Below are positions 53,660 to 62,682 of a DNA stretch of 64,000 nt, in pieces (the stretch's first letter is position 1; each line of letters starts with the position of its first letter). The position numbers were made by a program, and so were the translations under genes. Where the stretch lies: the NCBI GenBank assembly GCA_023457895.1, contig JAEXAY010000019.1:1-64000 (forward strand), written 5' to 3'. The notes below the pieces were generated by a model. That model searched no databases and was not told where the DNA came from. It saw nothing but the letters and a program-made list of their open reading frames with translations. Origin of the DNA: Pseudomonadota bacterium. Lineage in GTDB: Bacteria; Pseudomonadota; Alphaproteobacteria; Sphingomonadales; Sphingomonadaceae.

Positions 53660-54867
53660 AAGCCTCCTCTGGCAATTAAACGGTGAATGGCGAGTGCCGA
53701 AAGGGCCGCGCGTTCTGCCAGACTCTCGACGATGAGATATTCATCGCTGCTGTGAATGGCGCCGCCCCGCACGCCCATTGTGTCGACGACGGGGACGCCG
53801 TATGCGGCGATATTATTGCCGTCACATACCCCGCCCGAATCTTTCCAGCCAATGGCAAGGCCCAGATCTGCGCCGCATGTCTGGACATGATCGAACAGTT
53901 TTCGTGCCGCTGGGTCCATTTGCTTGGGCGGGCGGTTGAAGCTGCCGTGCCGGTGCACCGAAACATCGTGGGCGGCAGCTATCTCTGCGATAAGCGCATC
54001 GAGCGCGGCATCGGATTCGATGACATCCTGGGGGGTTTGGGGGCGGAAATTCACGCGCAACACGGCATGATCCGGAACGACATTATTGGGACCGCCGCCA
54101 TCGATTTTTGCGGGATTCACCGCGAGGCCCGGGCGATGGAGGGCCTTCAGCCGCACCGCAAGATCGGCGGCAGCGACAAGCGCATTGCGGCCTTCGTCGG
54201 GATTGCGCCCGGCGTGTGCCGACTTGCCACCGATCACAATTGAGAAATTGCCCGTGCCGGCACGCGCGCCTGCGAGTGTTCCATCGGGAAGGGCGGAAGG
54301 CTCATAGGTGAAGGCAGCGACCTTACCGCACGCGAGATCTGCAATCAGCGCTGCGGAAGAGGCTGAGCCTACTTCTTCGTCACTGTTGATAAGGATGTCA
54401 TAGCCGAAATTTTCCGGAGGCCTCTCCGCCTCGATCGCCTTCAGCGCGGCGAGCATCACGGCCAGGCCGCCCTTCATATCCGCAACGCCGGGCCCATTGA
54501 GAATACCCGGCTCCAGCCATTGCAGCGTCTGGAACGGATGATCGGATGCAAACACCGTGTCCATGTGGCCGGTTAAGAGCAGCCGTATCGGTGCTTGCGG
54601 GCGCACTCGCACGACCAGATGCTGGCCGTGGGCGAGCGGTTCGATGACGCCATCGGGGCGCACGGTCTTTACCGGCACGGCATCGATGAGGGCGACTTCG
54701 CCCGGCAAGCTGGAAAAGGCATCCGCCAGAAGCGTGGCCATTTGCCTCAGTCCCACAAGATTGCGGGTGCCGCTATTGATCGCGCTCCATATTTCGACCT
54801 GTGCGAGCATCGCCCCTGCATCGGGGCGGGTGATCAACGCCTGTTCCTGTCGGGTGAGCCTCTCCAT
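53656..54867 (-). CDS. M20-family metallohydrolase in the arginine-succinyl operon
   Basis: This 403-residue protein of the ArgE/DapE/CPG2 family has zinc ligands in LLTGHMDTVF (His), GPGVADMKGG (bridging Asp), NSDEEVGS (catalytic Glu pair), TYEPSALPDG and GGAIHSSDEY (His). It is first gene before astA and astB. No astE-type desuccinylase is seen nearby, so it might remove succinyl from succinylglutamate or succinylornithine (inference). Otherwise it is a general N-acyl amino acid hydrolase. Confidence 0.85.
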   Translation of the reverse strand: MERLTRQEQALITRPDAGAMLAQVEIWSAINSGTRNLVGLRQMATLLADAFSSLPGEVALIDAVPVKTVRPDGVIEPLAHGQHLVVRVRPQAPIRLLLTGHMDTVFASDHPFQTLQWLEPGILNGPGVADMKGGLAVMLAALKAIEAERPPENFGYDILINSDEEVGSASSAALIADLACGKVAAFTYEPSALPDGTLAGARAGTGNFSIVIGGKSAHAGRNPDEGRNALVAAADLAVRLKALHRPGLAVNPAKIDGGGPNNVVPDHAVLRVNFRPQTPQDVIESDAALDALIAEIAAAHDVSVHRHGSFNRPPKQMDPAARKLFDHVQTCGADLGLAIGWKDSGGVCDGNNIAAYGVPVVDTMGVRGGAIHSSDEYLIVESLAERAALSALAIHRLIARGGL

Positions 54868-54995
54868 GGGAATAGTCTCTAGCGCAACTTTATTGCGCGC
54901 TCCACCCCTTTACTCGTCCGCCCGGCTTTGCCATAGGGGCCTGGCTCCTCCCCGGGTCAATGAATGCATTTCTCGTAGAAGGACGGAGTAATCCC

Positions 54996-57086
54996 ATGAC
55001 AGCTTATGTGACGATTTCCGGCGGCGTGAAGGTCGATGCGCGGCTGCATGATTTCGTCGAGACCAAAGCGCTGCCCGGAACCGACGTCGCGAGTGGCCCT
55101 TTCTGGCATGGCGTTGTAGACATCCTTGCCCGCTTTGCTCCGGAAAACCGCGCGCTCCTCGAAAAGCGCGAGCAGCTTCAGGCCGCGATCGATGGCTGGC
55201 ACGATGCGCGCGCGGGCCAGCCACACGACGCGCGCGAATACCGGACCTTCCTCGAGGAGATCGGCTATATCGTGCCCGAGCCCGCGCCCTTCACCATCGG
55301 CACGGACAATGTAGACGACGAGATCGCGAAGATGGCGGGGCCGCAACTGGTGGTGCCCGCGCTCAATGGCCGCTTCGTGCTTAACGCGGCCAATGCGCGC
55401 TGGGGCAGCCTTTATGACGCGCTCTATGGCACCGACGCGCTCGATGCGCCGCCGGCGACGCCCGGCGGATATGACAGGGAACGCGGCGCGGCGGTGATTG
55501 CCTATGCGCGCGCGCTCCTCGATGAGGTCATTCCGGGCTGGGAGCTCGCGCTGACCGGCGGCGATTGCCCCCAGCGTTTCGCCACGCACGAGGGCGGCAT
55601 ATTGTTCATGAACAATGGCCTACACATCGAACTGGTGATCGATCGCGACCATCCTATCGGCAAGGATGATCCGCTTGGTATTGCCGACGTCATCCTTGAA
55701 GCCGCGCTCACCACCATTATCGACCTGGAGGATTCGGTCGCAGCGGTCGATGCCGAGGACAAGGTGCTCGGCTATGGCAACTGGCTCGGCCTCATGCGCG
55801 GCGATCTTGAGGCGAGCTTCGAGAAGGGCGGGCGGACGATGACGCGCGCGCTTGAGGGCGACCGGGTGTGGAAGGCGCCGTCAGGGTCGGAGTTCACGCT
55901 TCACGGCCGTTCGCTGCTGTTCGTGCGCAACGTTGGCCATCTGATGACGACCCCCGCCGTCCTGCTTGCCGATGGCAGCGAGGCGCCCGAGGGGATCATC
56001 GATGCGATCGTCACCTCGCTGTGCGCGCTTCACGATCTCAAGGGCCTTGGCACCTATCGCAACAGTCGCACGGGCAGCATCTATATCGTCAAGCCCAAGC
56101 AGCATGGCCCGGAGGAATGCGCGTTCACCAACCGCCTGTTCGACGCGGTCGAGGATCTGCTCGGGCTTGCCCGCCACAGCATCAAGGTGGGGGTAATGGA
56201 CGAGGAACGCCGCACCTCGGTCAATCTCGCCGCCTGCATCGCGGCGGTGAAGGACCGCATCGTCTTCATCAACACCGGCTTCCTCGACCGCACCGGCGAC
56301 GAGCTTCACACCTCGATGCGCGCGGGGCCGATGGTGCCCAAGGGCGAGATGAAATCGAGCGCGTGGATCAAGGCTTATGAGGACCGCAACGTCCGCATCG
56401 GCCTTGCCTGCGGACTGTCGGGCAGGGCGCAGATCGGCAAGGGCATGTGGGCCGCGCCCGACATGATGGCCGACATGATGACGCAAAAGATCGCGCATCC
56501 GCTGAGCGGGGCCAACACCGCCTGGGTGCCGTCGCCGACGGCCGCGACGCTCCACGCCATGCACTATCACAAAGTCGATGTATTTGCCCGCCAGAAGGAG
56601 ATTGCAGGAGAAACGATTCCCGGCCTCGATGGCCTCCTCACCCTGCCGCTCGCGACCGGGCGCAACTGGACCGAAGAGGAAATATGGCGCGAACTCGACA
56701 ATAATGCTCAAGGGATCCTGGGCTATGTCGTGCGCTGGATCGACCAGGGCGTCGGCTGCTCCAAGGTGCCGGATATCAACGATATCGGCCTGATGGAGGA
56801 CCGGGCCACCTTGCGCATCTCAAGCCAGGCGCTTGCCAACTGGCTGCGGCATGGCGTGTGCACGCCCGAACAGGTCGACGCGGCCTTCGGGCGCATGGCG
56901 GCCAAGGTCGATGTGCAGAATTCAGGCGATCCGCTGTATGAAAAGCTGACGACAGACGGCATCGCCTTCCGCGCGGCGCGGGCACTGGTGTTCGAGGGCG
57001 AAACCCAGCCTTCCGGCTACACGGAGCCGCTGCTTCACCGCTTCAGGCGAGAAAAGAAGGCGCAGCGGGCAGCGTTCTCAGTCTGA
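54996..57086 (+). CDS. glcB: Malate synthase G
   Basis: This enzyme of about 696 residues condenses glyoxylate and acetyl-CoA to malate. It begins TAYVTISGGVKVDARLHDF, with LNAANARWGSLYDALYGTD, FMNNGLHIELVID, TIIDLEDSVAAVDAEDK, VGVMDEERRTSVNL (Arg/Glu active-site region) and KGMWAAPDMM. ATG 54996 has GGAG eight bases upstream; an earlier ATG at 54960 is less likely. It supports growth on C2 units. Confidence 0.95.
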   Translation: MTAYVTISGGVKVDARLHDFVETKALPGTDVASGPFWHGVVDILARFAPENRALLEKREQLQAAIDGWHDARAGQPHDAREYRTFLEEIGYIVPEPAPFTIGTDNVDDEIAKMAGPQLVVPALNGRFVLNAANARWGSLYDALYGTDALDAPPATPGGYDRERGAAVIAYARALLDEVIPGWELALTGGDCPQRFATHEGGILFMNNGLHIELVIDRDHPIGKDDPLGIADVILEAALTTIIDLEDSVAAVDAEDKVLGYGNWLGLMRGDLEASFEKGGRTMTRALEGDRVWKAPSGSEFTLHGRSLLFVRNVGHLMTTPAVLLADGSEAPEGIIDAIVTSLCALHDLKGLGTYRNSRTGSIYIVKPKQHGPEECAFTNRLFDAVEDLLGLARHSIKVGVMDEERRTSVNLAACIAAVKDRIVFINTGFLDRTGDELHTSMRAGPMVPKGEMKSSAWIKAYEDRNVRIGLACGLSGRAQIGKGMWAAPDMMADMMTQKIAHPLSGANTAWVPSPTAATLHAMHYHKVDVFARQKEIAGETIPGLDGLLTLPLATGRNWTEEEIWRELDNNAQGILGYVVRWIDQGVGCSKVPDINDIGLMEDRATLRISSQALANWLRHGVCTPEQVDAAFGRMAAKVDVQNSGDPLYEKLTTDGIAFRAARALVFEGETQPSGYTEPLLHRFRREKKAQRAAFSV

Positions 57087-57100
57087 TCCGGGGATCGCCG

Positions 57101-57853
57101 TCAGAATCCGTGTGCCAGGCCGCCATCGATGCGCAGCATCGATCCGGTGACATAGCCTGCCAGCGGGCTTGCGAGAAAGGCAGCGGCGGCGCCAAATTCC
57201 TCGGGTGAACCGAGCCGCCCTGCCGGAATATTGGCAAGCACCCGCGCGTTCTGCTCTTCCACGCTGATCCCAGCGTGCACTGCCAGCGCGGTGTTGAGTT
57301 CGCGAATGCGATTCGTGGCGATCTGGCCGGGGAGAAGCATGTTCACGGTTACGCCCTGGGCAGCAACCTCCCGGCTCAGCGTCTTGCACCAAGCGGCAAG
57401 CGCTGCGCGCAGACTGTTCGACAGCACCATGTTGGCCATTGGCTCGGCGACCGAGATTGATCCGATCGCGATGATCCGGCCAAACCCGCGCTCTGCCATC
57501 CCGGGGAGTAATGTCCGCGCAATTTCGGTCTGGGCGAGGAACATCGGCTCGAATGCGGCGGCGAAGGCCCCGGTGCCGGTTTCGCGCGCACTGCCGGCTG
57601 CCGGTCCGCCGCTGTTGAGGACGAGGATATCGACCCCACCGAGCACCGCAAGCGCTTGCTGAGCGATCCTGCCTGCCGCGCCCGCGCCGGCAAGGTCAGC
57701 CGCGATATGATGTACGCCGTCATAATCCGGAGCCGAGCGAGCAACCACTGCAACCTGCGCACCTTCGGCTGTCAGGCGCCGCGCGACAGCCGCCCCCAGT
57801 CCCTTGCTCGCGCCGAGCACCAGCGCGCGCTTGCCGGCAAGTGCTAAATCCAT
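57101..57853 (-). CDS. Short-chain dehydrogenase/reductase
   Basis: This 250-residue Rossmann enzyme has LVLGASKGLGAAVARRL (NAD(P) motif), LVLNSGGPAAG in the NNAG position, a catalytic Ser in IAIGSISVAEPMAN and VTGSMLRIDGGLAHGF at the end. The usual YxxxK is replaced: after the Ser strand the sequence reads VLSNSLRAALAAW, with no Tyr-Lys pair. It therefore belongs to a divergent SDR group and may not be a standard reductase. Substrate unknown. Confidence 0.8.
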   Translation of the reverse strand: MDLALAGKRALVLGASKGLGAAVARRLTAEGAQVAVVARSAPDYDGVHHIAADLAGAGAAGRIAQQALAVLGGVDILVLNSGGPAAGSARETGTGAFAAAFEPMFLAQTEIARTLLPGMAERGFGRIIAIGSISVAEPMANMVLSNSLRAALAAWCKTLSREVAAQGVTVNMLLPGQIATNRIRELNTALAVHAGISVEEQNARVLANIPAGRLGSPEEFGAAAAFLASPLAGYVTGSMLRIDGGLAHGF

Positions 57854-57938
57854 GGCTGACTCCTTATCCTGTTCGTGCCTGCAGAATTAGTATCTCCAGA
57901 GTATGGAGCCGGGATCAGGAGATCGTGGCGCAAATCCT

Positions 57939-58805
57939 TCAGATATCCTCGGCAATCCGTCCGTAAAGTTGCGGACGGCGGTCGCGGAAGAAGCCCATGC
58001 CGGCGCGGTGCTTGGCGGCTTGGGCGAGGTCGAGCGTCGCGACCAGCGCGCCGGTTTCCGTTGCGCCGAACTCGGCCACGAGATCGCCCCACTCGTTGGC
58101 GATGAAGCTGTGCCCGTAATAGCTCTGCGGATGCGCGGCGCCGGGCATTTGCTCGCTGCCGATGCGGTTGGCGGCGATCACCGGCATGCAGTTGGACACC
58201 GCATGGCCCTGCATCGCGCGGCGCCACATGCGGCTGGTGTCGAGATCGCCATCATAGGGTTCGGAGCCGATCGCGGTCGGGTAGAACAGCATTTCCGCGC
58301 CCATCAGCGCCATCACCCGCGCGATTTCGGGATACCATTGGTCCCAGCAAACGCCGACGCCAACCTTGGCACCGGGTGTGTCCCACACTTTGAAGCCGCT
58401 GTTGCCGGGGCGGAAATAATATTTTTCCTCATAGCCCGGCCCGTCGGGAATATGCGACTTGCGATAGGTGCCCTGGATTGCGCCGTCGGGTCCGATCATC
58501 GCCAGCGTGTTGTAATAATGATGGCCGTCGCGTTCGAAATAGCTCGTCGGGATGGTAACGCCGAGCTCGGCCGCGAGCGCCTGCATTGCGATGACGCTCG
58601 GGTGGCTCGCGGTCGGATGGGCGAGGGCGAACAGCTCCTCTTCCTCGACCGTGCAGAAATAGGGACCTTCGAAGATTTCGGGTGGTAGGATGATGCTGGC
58701 GCCCTTTCCCGCCGCCTCGCGCACGAGGCCGCTTACGGCGCGGATATTTTCATCGATGCGGCCGCCGAGCGGCAACTGGAGCGCGGCGACTGTAACCTTG
58801 CGCAT
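57939..58805 (-). CDS. aguB: N-carbamoylputrescine amidase
   Basis: This 288-residue nitrilase-superfamily enzyme has catalytic Glu in LPPEIFEGPYF, Lys in TYRKSHIPDGPGYEEKYYF and Cys in GVCWDQWYPE. The substrate-specific words match plant and Pseudomonas AguB. It converts N-carbamoylputrescine to putrescine, CO2 and ammonia. It is last gene of the aguA operon. Confidence 0.92.
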   Translation of the reverse strand: MRKVTVAALQLPLGGRIDENIRAVSGLVREAAGKGASIILPPEIFEGPYFCTVEEEELFALAHPTASHPSVIAMQALAAELGVTIPTSYFERDGHHYYNTLAMIGPDGAIQGTYRKSHIPDGPGYEEKYYFRPGNSGFKVWDTPGAKVGVGVCWDQWYPEIARVMALMGAEMLFYPTAIGSEPYDGDLDTSRMWRRAMQGHAVSNCMPVIAANRIGSEQMPGAAHPQSYYGHSFIANEWGDLVAEFGATETGALVATLDLAQAAKHRAGMGFFRDRRPQLYGRIAEDI

Positions 58806-58817
58806 GAGAGGGCGTCC

Positions 58818-59171
58818 TTACAATTGCACGCCAAAGCGCGCGGCGAGGGGGATGGTAAGGAGATAGAGCAGCACCGTCACAATGCAACCGATGGCGAGGC
58901 TCAGCCAGAAACCGGCGCCGTGACGCAGCATCGCCGGGATCAGCAGAAACATCGGGAGCGTGGGCAGCACATACCAGAAGGTTGCCTCGACATGGCTCGC
59001 CATGCCCGTCACATCATGCGTGTCGTGCCACAGCCACAATATGCCGAGCAACGAGACCAGCGGCAGCGAGGCAATGAGCGCGCCGGCCGCCGGATTGCGC
59101 CGCGCGATCATCGAGATGGCGGCAATGATGACGCCCGAAAGCAGCGCACGGGTGACGAAGGCAAGGGTCAT
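58818..59171 (-). CDS. DUF3147-like small membrane protein
   Basis: This protein of about 117 residues with four hydrophobic segments starts at ATG 59171 (TLAFVTRALLSGVIIAAIS) and contains NPAAGALIASLPLVSLLGI. It lies between aguA and aguB with tiny gaps, so it is co-transcribed; polyamine or agmatine transport is only a guess. The frame is open to 59240 inside aguA. Confidence 0.7.
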   Translation of the reverse strand: MTLAFVTRALLSGVIIAAISMIARRNPAAGALIASLPLVSLLGILWLWHDTHDVTGMASHVEATFWYVLPTLPMFLLIPAMLRHGAGFWLSLAIGCIVTVLLYLLTIPLAARFGVQL

Positions 59172-59181
59172 CAAAGGCTCC

Positions 59182-60171
59182 TTAAAGCGGTATCTGCTGG
59201 CTGATGCAGTGGAAGCTGCCGCCTCCTGAAAGGATGGCATCGGCGCGAAGGCCCACGGTGCGGCGATCGGGGAACAGCGCGGCGATGGCTGCCACCGCGC
59301 GGTCGTCGTTGGGCATGCCGTAGGTTGGCACCGCGACCACGCTGTTGCCGATGTAGAAGTTCATGTAGCTTGCCGGCACGATTTCACCTTCTCGTAGGGT
59401 GAGGCCGGGCGAGGGGATCGCTATCACCTCGACGCCGGATGCTTCCGTACGCGCCCTCGCATCGGCATAGATCGCCGCGTTGGGATCGTCGTTCCCCTCG
59501 GCCACCGGGAGCGCTAGTTTTCCTGCTGAAACAAAGCGTGCAAGATTGTCGACGTGGCCGTCGGTATGGTCGTTGAGCAGCCCGTCGCCCAGCCACAACA
59601 CGCGTTCGATTCCGAGATCGCGACGGAGCCATGCCTCGGCCTGCTCCTTCGTGATCCCGGCATTGCGGTTACGGGCGAGCAGGCATTGTTCGGTGGTGAC
59701 GCACAGCCCTGCGCCATCGACGTCAATCGAGCCGCCTTCGAGGATCCAGTCGCAGGTTTCGACCGGAAAACCGAAGCGCTCCGCCAGTCGCGCGCCAACA
59801 TCCTCGTCGCCGGGAATCTCATATTTCCCGCCCCACCAGTTGAAGCCGAAATCGCGGCCGATACGCGCTTTTCCGCCGCCGACGATGATCGCTGCTGTAT
59901 CACGCAGCCAGGCATCCCCGATGCGTTCGACAAGCACATCGACCGCAGGACCGGCGAGTTCGCGGGCAAGCGCGGCGCTTGCGTCGTCGTTGCAGACAAG
60001 ATGCACGGCCTCGCCCTTGCCATTGTCGGCGATGGCCGTGGCGAAATCCGCGATCTCGACCTGCGCGGGCGCAAGCGGTTCTCCCCATTCGTCGAAGATA
60101 TGGGGGAAGCCGATGAACACCCGCTCATGCGGCATCCATTCGGCCGGCATGGCAAGGGGCGACCCGCTCAT
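59182..60171 (-). CDS. aguA: Agmatine deiminase
   Basis: This 329-residue guanidine-modifying enzyme has EGGSIDVDGAG, NDHTDGHVDNLARF (catalytic His/Asp) and the terminal GGGSFHCISQQIP with the nucleophilic Cys. It converts agmatine to N-carbamoylputrescine. The start overlaps the M28 peptidase stop by four bases and aguB lies two genes downstream, giving a short putrescine route. Confidence 0.93.
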   Translation of the reverse strand: MSGSPLAMPAEWMPHERVFIGFPHIFDEWGEPLAPAQVEIADFATAIADNGKGEAVHLVCNDDASAALARELAGPAVDVLVERIGDAWLRDTAAIIVGGGKARIGRDFGFNWWGGKYEIPGDEDVGARLAERFGFPVETCDWILEGGSIDVDGAGLCVTTEQCLLARNRNAGITKEQAEAWLRRDLGIERVLWLGDGLLNDHTDGHVDNLARFVSAGKLALPVAEGNDDPNAAIYADARARTEASGVEVIAIPSPGLTLREGEIVPASYMNFYIGNSVVAVPTYGMPNDDRAVAAIAALFPDRRTVGLRADAILSGGGSFHCISQQIPL

Positions 60172-61886
60172 TGGGTTGCCGTTGCTCCCTCGCGGCTCTT
60201 ATCACGGATCGCACGGAATTCGTCACCGGCGACCCAGTTGGGCCAGCTGTCGCTCATCGCCATCATTCGGCCGACGATATAATAGAGGCCAAGGTCCTCG
60301 GCGATGCCATCCCAGTTGGTGATGAGCGAGAATTCATCCGACGGGGCGTGATAATGATCGGCCTCGAACGCCTTGGCGAAAGTCTCGCTCGCCGCCTTGC
60401 CGCCGGTAACGAGATCGTCGCCACCCTCGAAATAGATCATCGGCACCCCCTGCTTGGCGAAGCTGAAATGGTCGGAGCGGTAGTAGAAGCCCTTTTCCGG
60501 CGTGGGTTCGGCGGTGAGGATGCGGCCCTGCACCTTTGCGGCGGCTTCGAGATACTGGTCGAGCTCCGATTTGCCCTTGCCGACGACGATAATGTTTTTC
60601 GCGGGGCCAGAGATGCTGAGTGCATCCATATTGACCCCGCCGACCGTGCTGGCGAGCGGGAAGAGCGGGTTCTCCGCATAGTATTTCGAGCCGAGGAGGC
60701 CCGATTCTTCGGCTGTCACTGCGACGAAAACCTGGCTGCGCTCGGCGGCCCCTGCCGCTGCGTTGGCCTTGGCCAGCGCAATCAGCGCGGCGGTACCGGT
60801 CGCATTGTCGACCGCGCCGTTGCAGATTTTGTCGCCTGGCTTGTTCGCGGGCGGTGTGCCTTCGCCGCATTCGCCGAGATGATCCCAGTGACCGGTGTAA
60901 AGCACATATTCATCCGGCTTCTTTGTACCGGGCAGGATGCCGATGACATTCTTCGATTTGGTCTTTTCGATCTTATTGTCGAACGCCACCGACATTTTGA
61001 GCGGCAGGTCGATCGCCTTGAAGCCTTTGGCCTTTGCGGCGTCCTGCAGCTTGCCAAGGTCCTGTCCTGTGCCCGCGAGCAGCGCCTTGGCCTTGTCGTT
61101 GCTGATCCAGCCATTGGCTTGGGTCTCGCCCATATGATTGTCGGCGGCGTCGGCCATGTGTTGCGGCCCGGTCCAGCTCGACTGCACCACATTGAAGCCA
61201 TAGGCGGCCGGTTCGGTATCGTGGATGATGATCGCGGCCGCCGCGCCCTGACGCGCGGCTTCCTCATATTTGTAGGTCCAGCGGCCATAATAGGTCATTG
61301 CCCGGCCGCCGAAATCCCCCTTGAGGTCACTCGTTTGCCAGTCGGGATCGTTGACGAGGATGAGCACGGTCTTGCCCTTGACATCCTTGCCGGCATAATC
61401 GTTCCAGCCTTTCTCGGGCGCGTTGATGCCATAGCCGACGAATACCACGTCGCTGTCCTTGATCTCGGTGCGCGGCATGACCCGGTAGGAGCCGATGACG
61501 AAATCATCCTTGTATTTGAGGCTGGTGGCTCCTTGCGGCCCCTTAAAAGTGAGCGGAGAGGCATTTTGCGTCTCGATGGAAACCAGCGGCACCTCCTGGA
61601 ACCAGCTGCCGTTGGTGCCGCCCGGCTTAAGACCCGCCGCCGCGAACTGTTTGGCCAGATAGGAGGTGGTAAGCTCCTCGCCTTTGGTGCCGGGCGCGCG
61701 GCCTTCAAACTCGTCGGATGACAATTGCTTCACATCGGCCTGATAGGCAGCCAAGTCGATCTTGGCGGGTGAGACATCTGGAATGCTGAGTGCGCTCGCC
61801 GTGGTCATTGGTACAGCATCGCATGCCACGAGACTGAGGGATGCAGTAACAATGGCAATGAAAGAAACATGGCGAAGATGCGACAT
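60168..61886 (-). CDS. M28-family metallopeptidase with lipoprotein signal
   Basis: This 572-residue exported peptidase starts with a signal and lipobox-like SLSLVAC. A PA-like domain insert is followed by the zinc site: YTGHWDHLG (His, Asp), GAVDNATGTAAL (Asp), VAVTAEESGLLGS (Glu pair), VNMDALSI (Asp) and YRSDHFSFAKQG (His). It probably acts as an aminopeptidase in the periplasm, feeding amino acids such as arginine to the downstream agu genes (inference). Confidence 0.9.
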   Translation of the reverse strand: MSHLRHVSFIAIVTASLSLVACDAVPMTTASALSIPDVSPAKIDLAAYQADVKQLSSDEFEGRAPGTKGEELTTSYLAKQFAAAGLKPGGTNGSWFQEVPLVSIETQNASPLTFKGPQGATSLKYKDDFVIGSYRVMPRTEIKDSDVVFVGYGINAPEKGWNDYAGKDVKGKTVLILVNDPDWQTSDLKGDFGGRAMTYYGRWTYKYEEAARQGAAAAIIIHDTEPAAYGFNVVQSSWTGPQHMADAADNHMGETQANGWISNDKAKALLAGTGQDLGKLQDAAKAKGFKAIDLPLKMSVAFDNKIEKTKSKNVIGILPGTKKPDEYVLYTGHWDHLGECGEGTPPANKPGDKICNGAVDNATGTAALIALAKANAAAGAAERSQVFVAVTAEESGLLGSKYYAENPLFPLASTVGGVNMDALSISGPAKNIIVVGKGKSELDQYLEAAAKVQGRILTAEPTPEKGFYYRSDHFSFAKQGVPMIYFEGGDDLVTGGKAASETFAKAFEADHYHAPSDEFSLITNWDGIAEDLGLYYIVGRMMAMSDSWPNWVAGDEFRAIRDKSREGATATQ

Positions 61887-61960
61887 TCTACTCTCCCAAG
61901 ATTTTAACGGGGCTGCTCATGCCATCGCTGTCGCTTGAGCGCAACTTTTACGCTGAAACG

Positions 61961-61990
61961 AAAAAAAAGCGGCCCGAGGACCGCTTTTCC
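61961..61990 (-). terminator. Intrinsic terminator after the small barrel protein gene
   Basis: AAAAGCGG (61965-61972) pairs with CCGCTTTT (61981-61988) around an eight-base loop. The run of A before it gives a U-run on the minus-strand transcript. Confidence 0.8.
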
Positions 61991-62012
61991 CTTTGATTAC
62001 CAGTGGGGGCTA

Positions 62013-62453
62013 TCAGAACTTAATGCCGACGCCAATGCCCGCAGTGTTGAGATCCGAACCGTCCATAAAAAAACGGCGATACTCAAGCTTACCATACATC
62101 TTGTTGTTGAAGGAGTGCTGATAACCAACGCCGGCGTTAAATGCTTCGATGTCGTTGATTTCATAGGCTGCGCCCACATAGAGGCGTCCAACATCTCCAG
62201 TTTTAACACCCAAGCGGCCACCAAGATTAATCAACTCTACGCCATCAAAGTCGGTGTCCAGCGAAGCTTCCGGGCCAAAGAAGGTGTTGGTACCCATATC
62301 GAGGTCGTAACCGACGGCGATACCGCCAGCAAAATCTTCACTGCCGTTGCCAAAGCCAAGGAGGGCACGCCCCTCCACACGACCTTCATTTGCCGAAGCG
62401 GGCACAGCAAGCAGGGCAGCCGCAATGGCTGCAGAAGAAATAAGTTTTTTCAT
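62013..62453 (-). CDS. Small outer-membrane beta-barrel protein
   Basis: This 146-residue protein has a clear signal peptide (LISSAAIAAALLAVPASA, cleavage before NEG). About eight alternating strands follow (GRALLGFGNG, GGIAVGYDLDM, GRLYVGAAYEI, YGKLEYRRFF), and the C-terminus ends in Phe (GIGVGIKF). It resembles opacity/OmpW-size porin-like surface proteins. It has its own terminator and an AT-rich upstream region. Role unknown. Confidence 0.8.
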   Translation of the reverse strand: MKKLISSAAIAAALLAVPASANEGRVEGRALLGFGNGSEDFAGGIAVGYDLDMGTNTFFGPEASLDTDFDGVELINLGGRLGVKTGDVGRLYVGAAYEINDIEAFNAGVGYQHSFNNKMYGKLEYRRFFMDGSDLNTAGIGVGIKF

Positions 62454-62616
62454 GGAAGTTTTCAGCTTTCTCTGAGACTGTTCATAATCAAGTGATAGGC
62501 TCGCAAGGAAGAAGCTCTATCGCTGTGCCCGGTATGGTTTCTCAGATGAACCGAATATTAATCTATGTTAAATAGTAGCGGCTCTAAATATTATTCATTA
62601 TAGTTTCTTATGGAAT

Positions 62617-62647
62617 AAAGAAAGGCGGTCATTGGCCGCCTTTCTTT
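62617..62647 (-). terminator. Intrinsic terminator of rpsD
   Basis: AAAGAAAGGCGG (62617-62628) pairs perfectly with CCGCCTTTCTTT (62636-62647) around a seven-base loop, in very AT-rich surroundings, 35 bases beyond the rpsD stop. Confidence 0.85.
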
Positions 62648-62682
62648 ATTATTACTATAATTTTATTTATATTATCGAATTA

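Noticed and set aside
60171..61721. 516-codon plus-strand frame opposite the M28 peptidase
   Set aside because: It is a shadow of high-G+C codon structure; no domain is recognisable, while the opposite strand has all M28 motifs.
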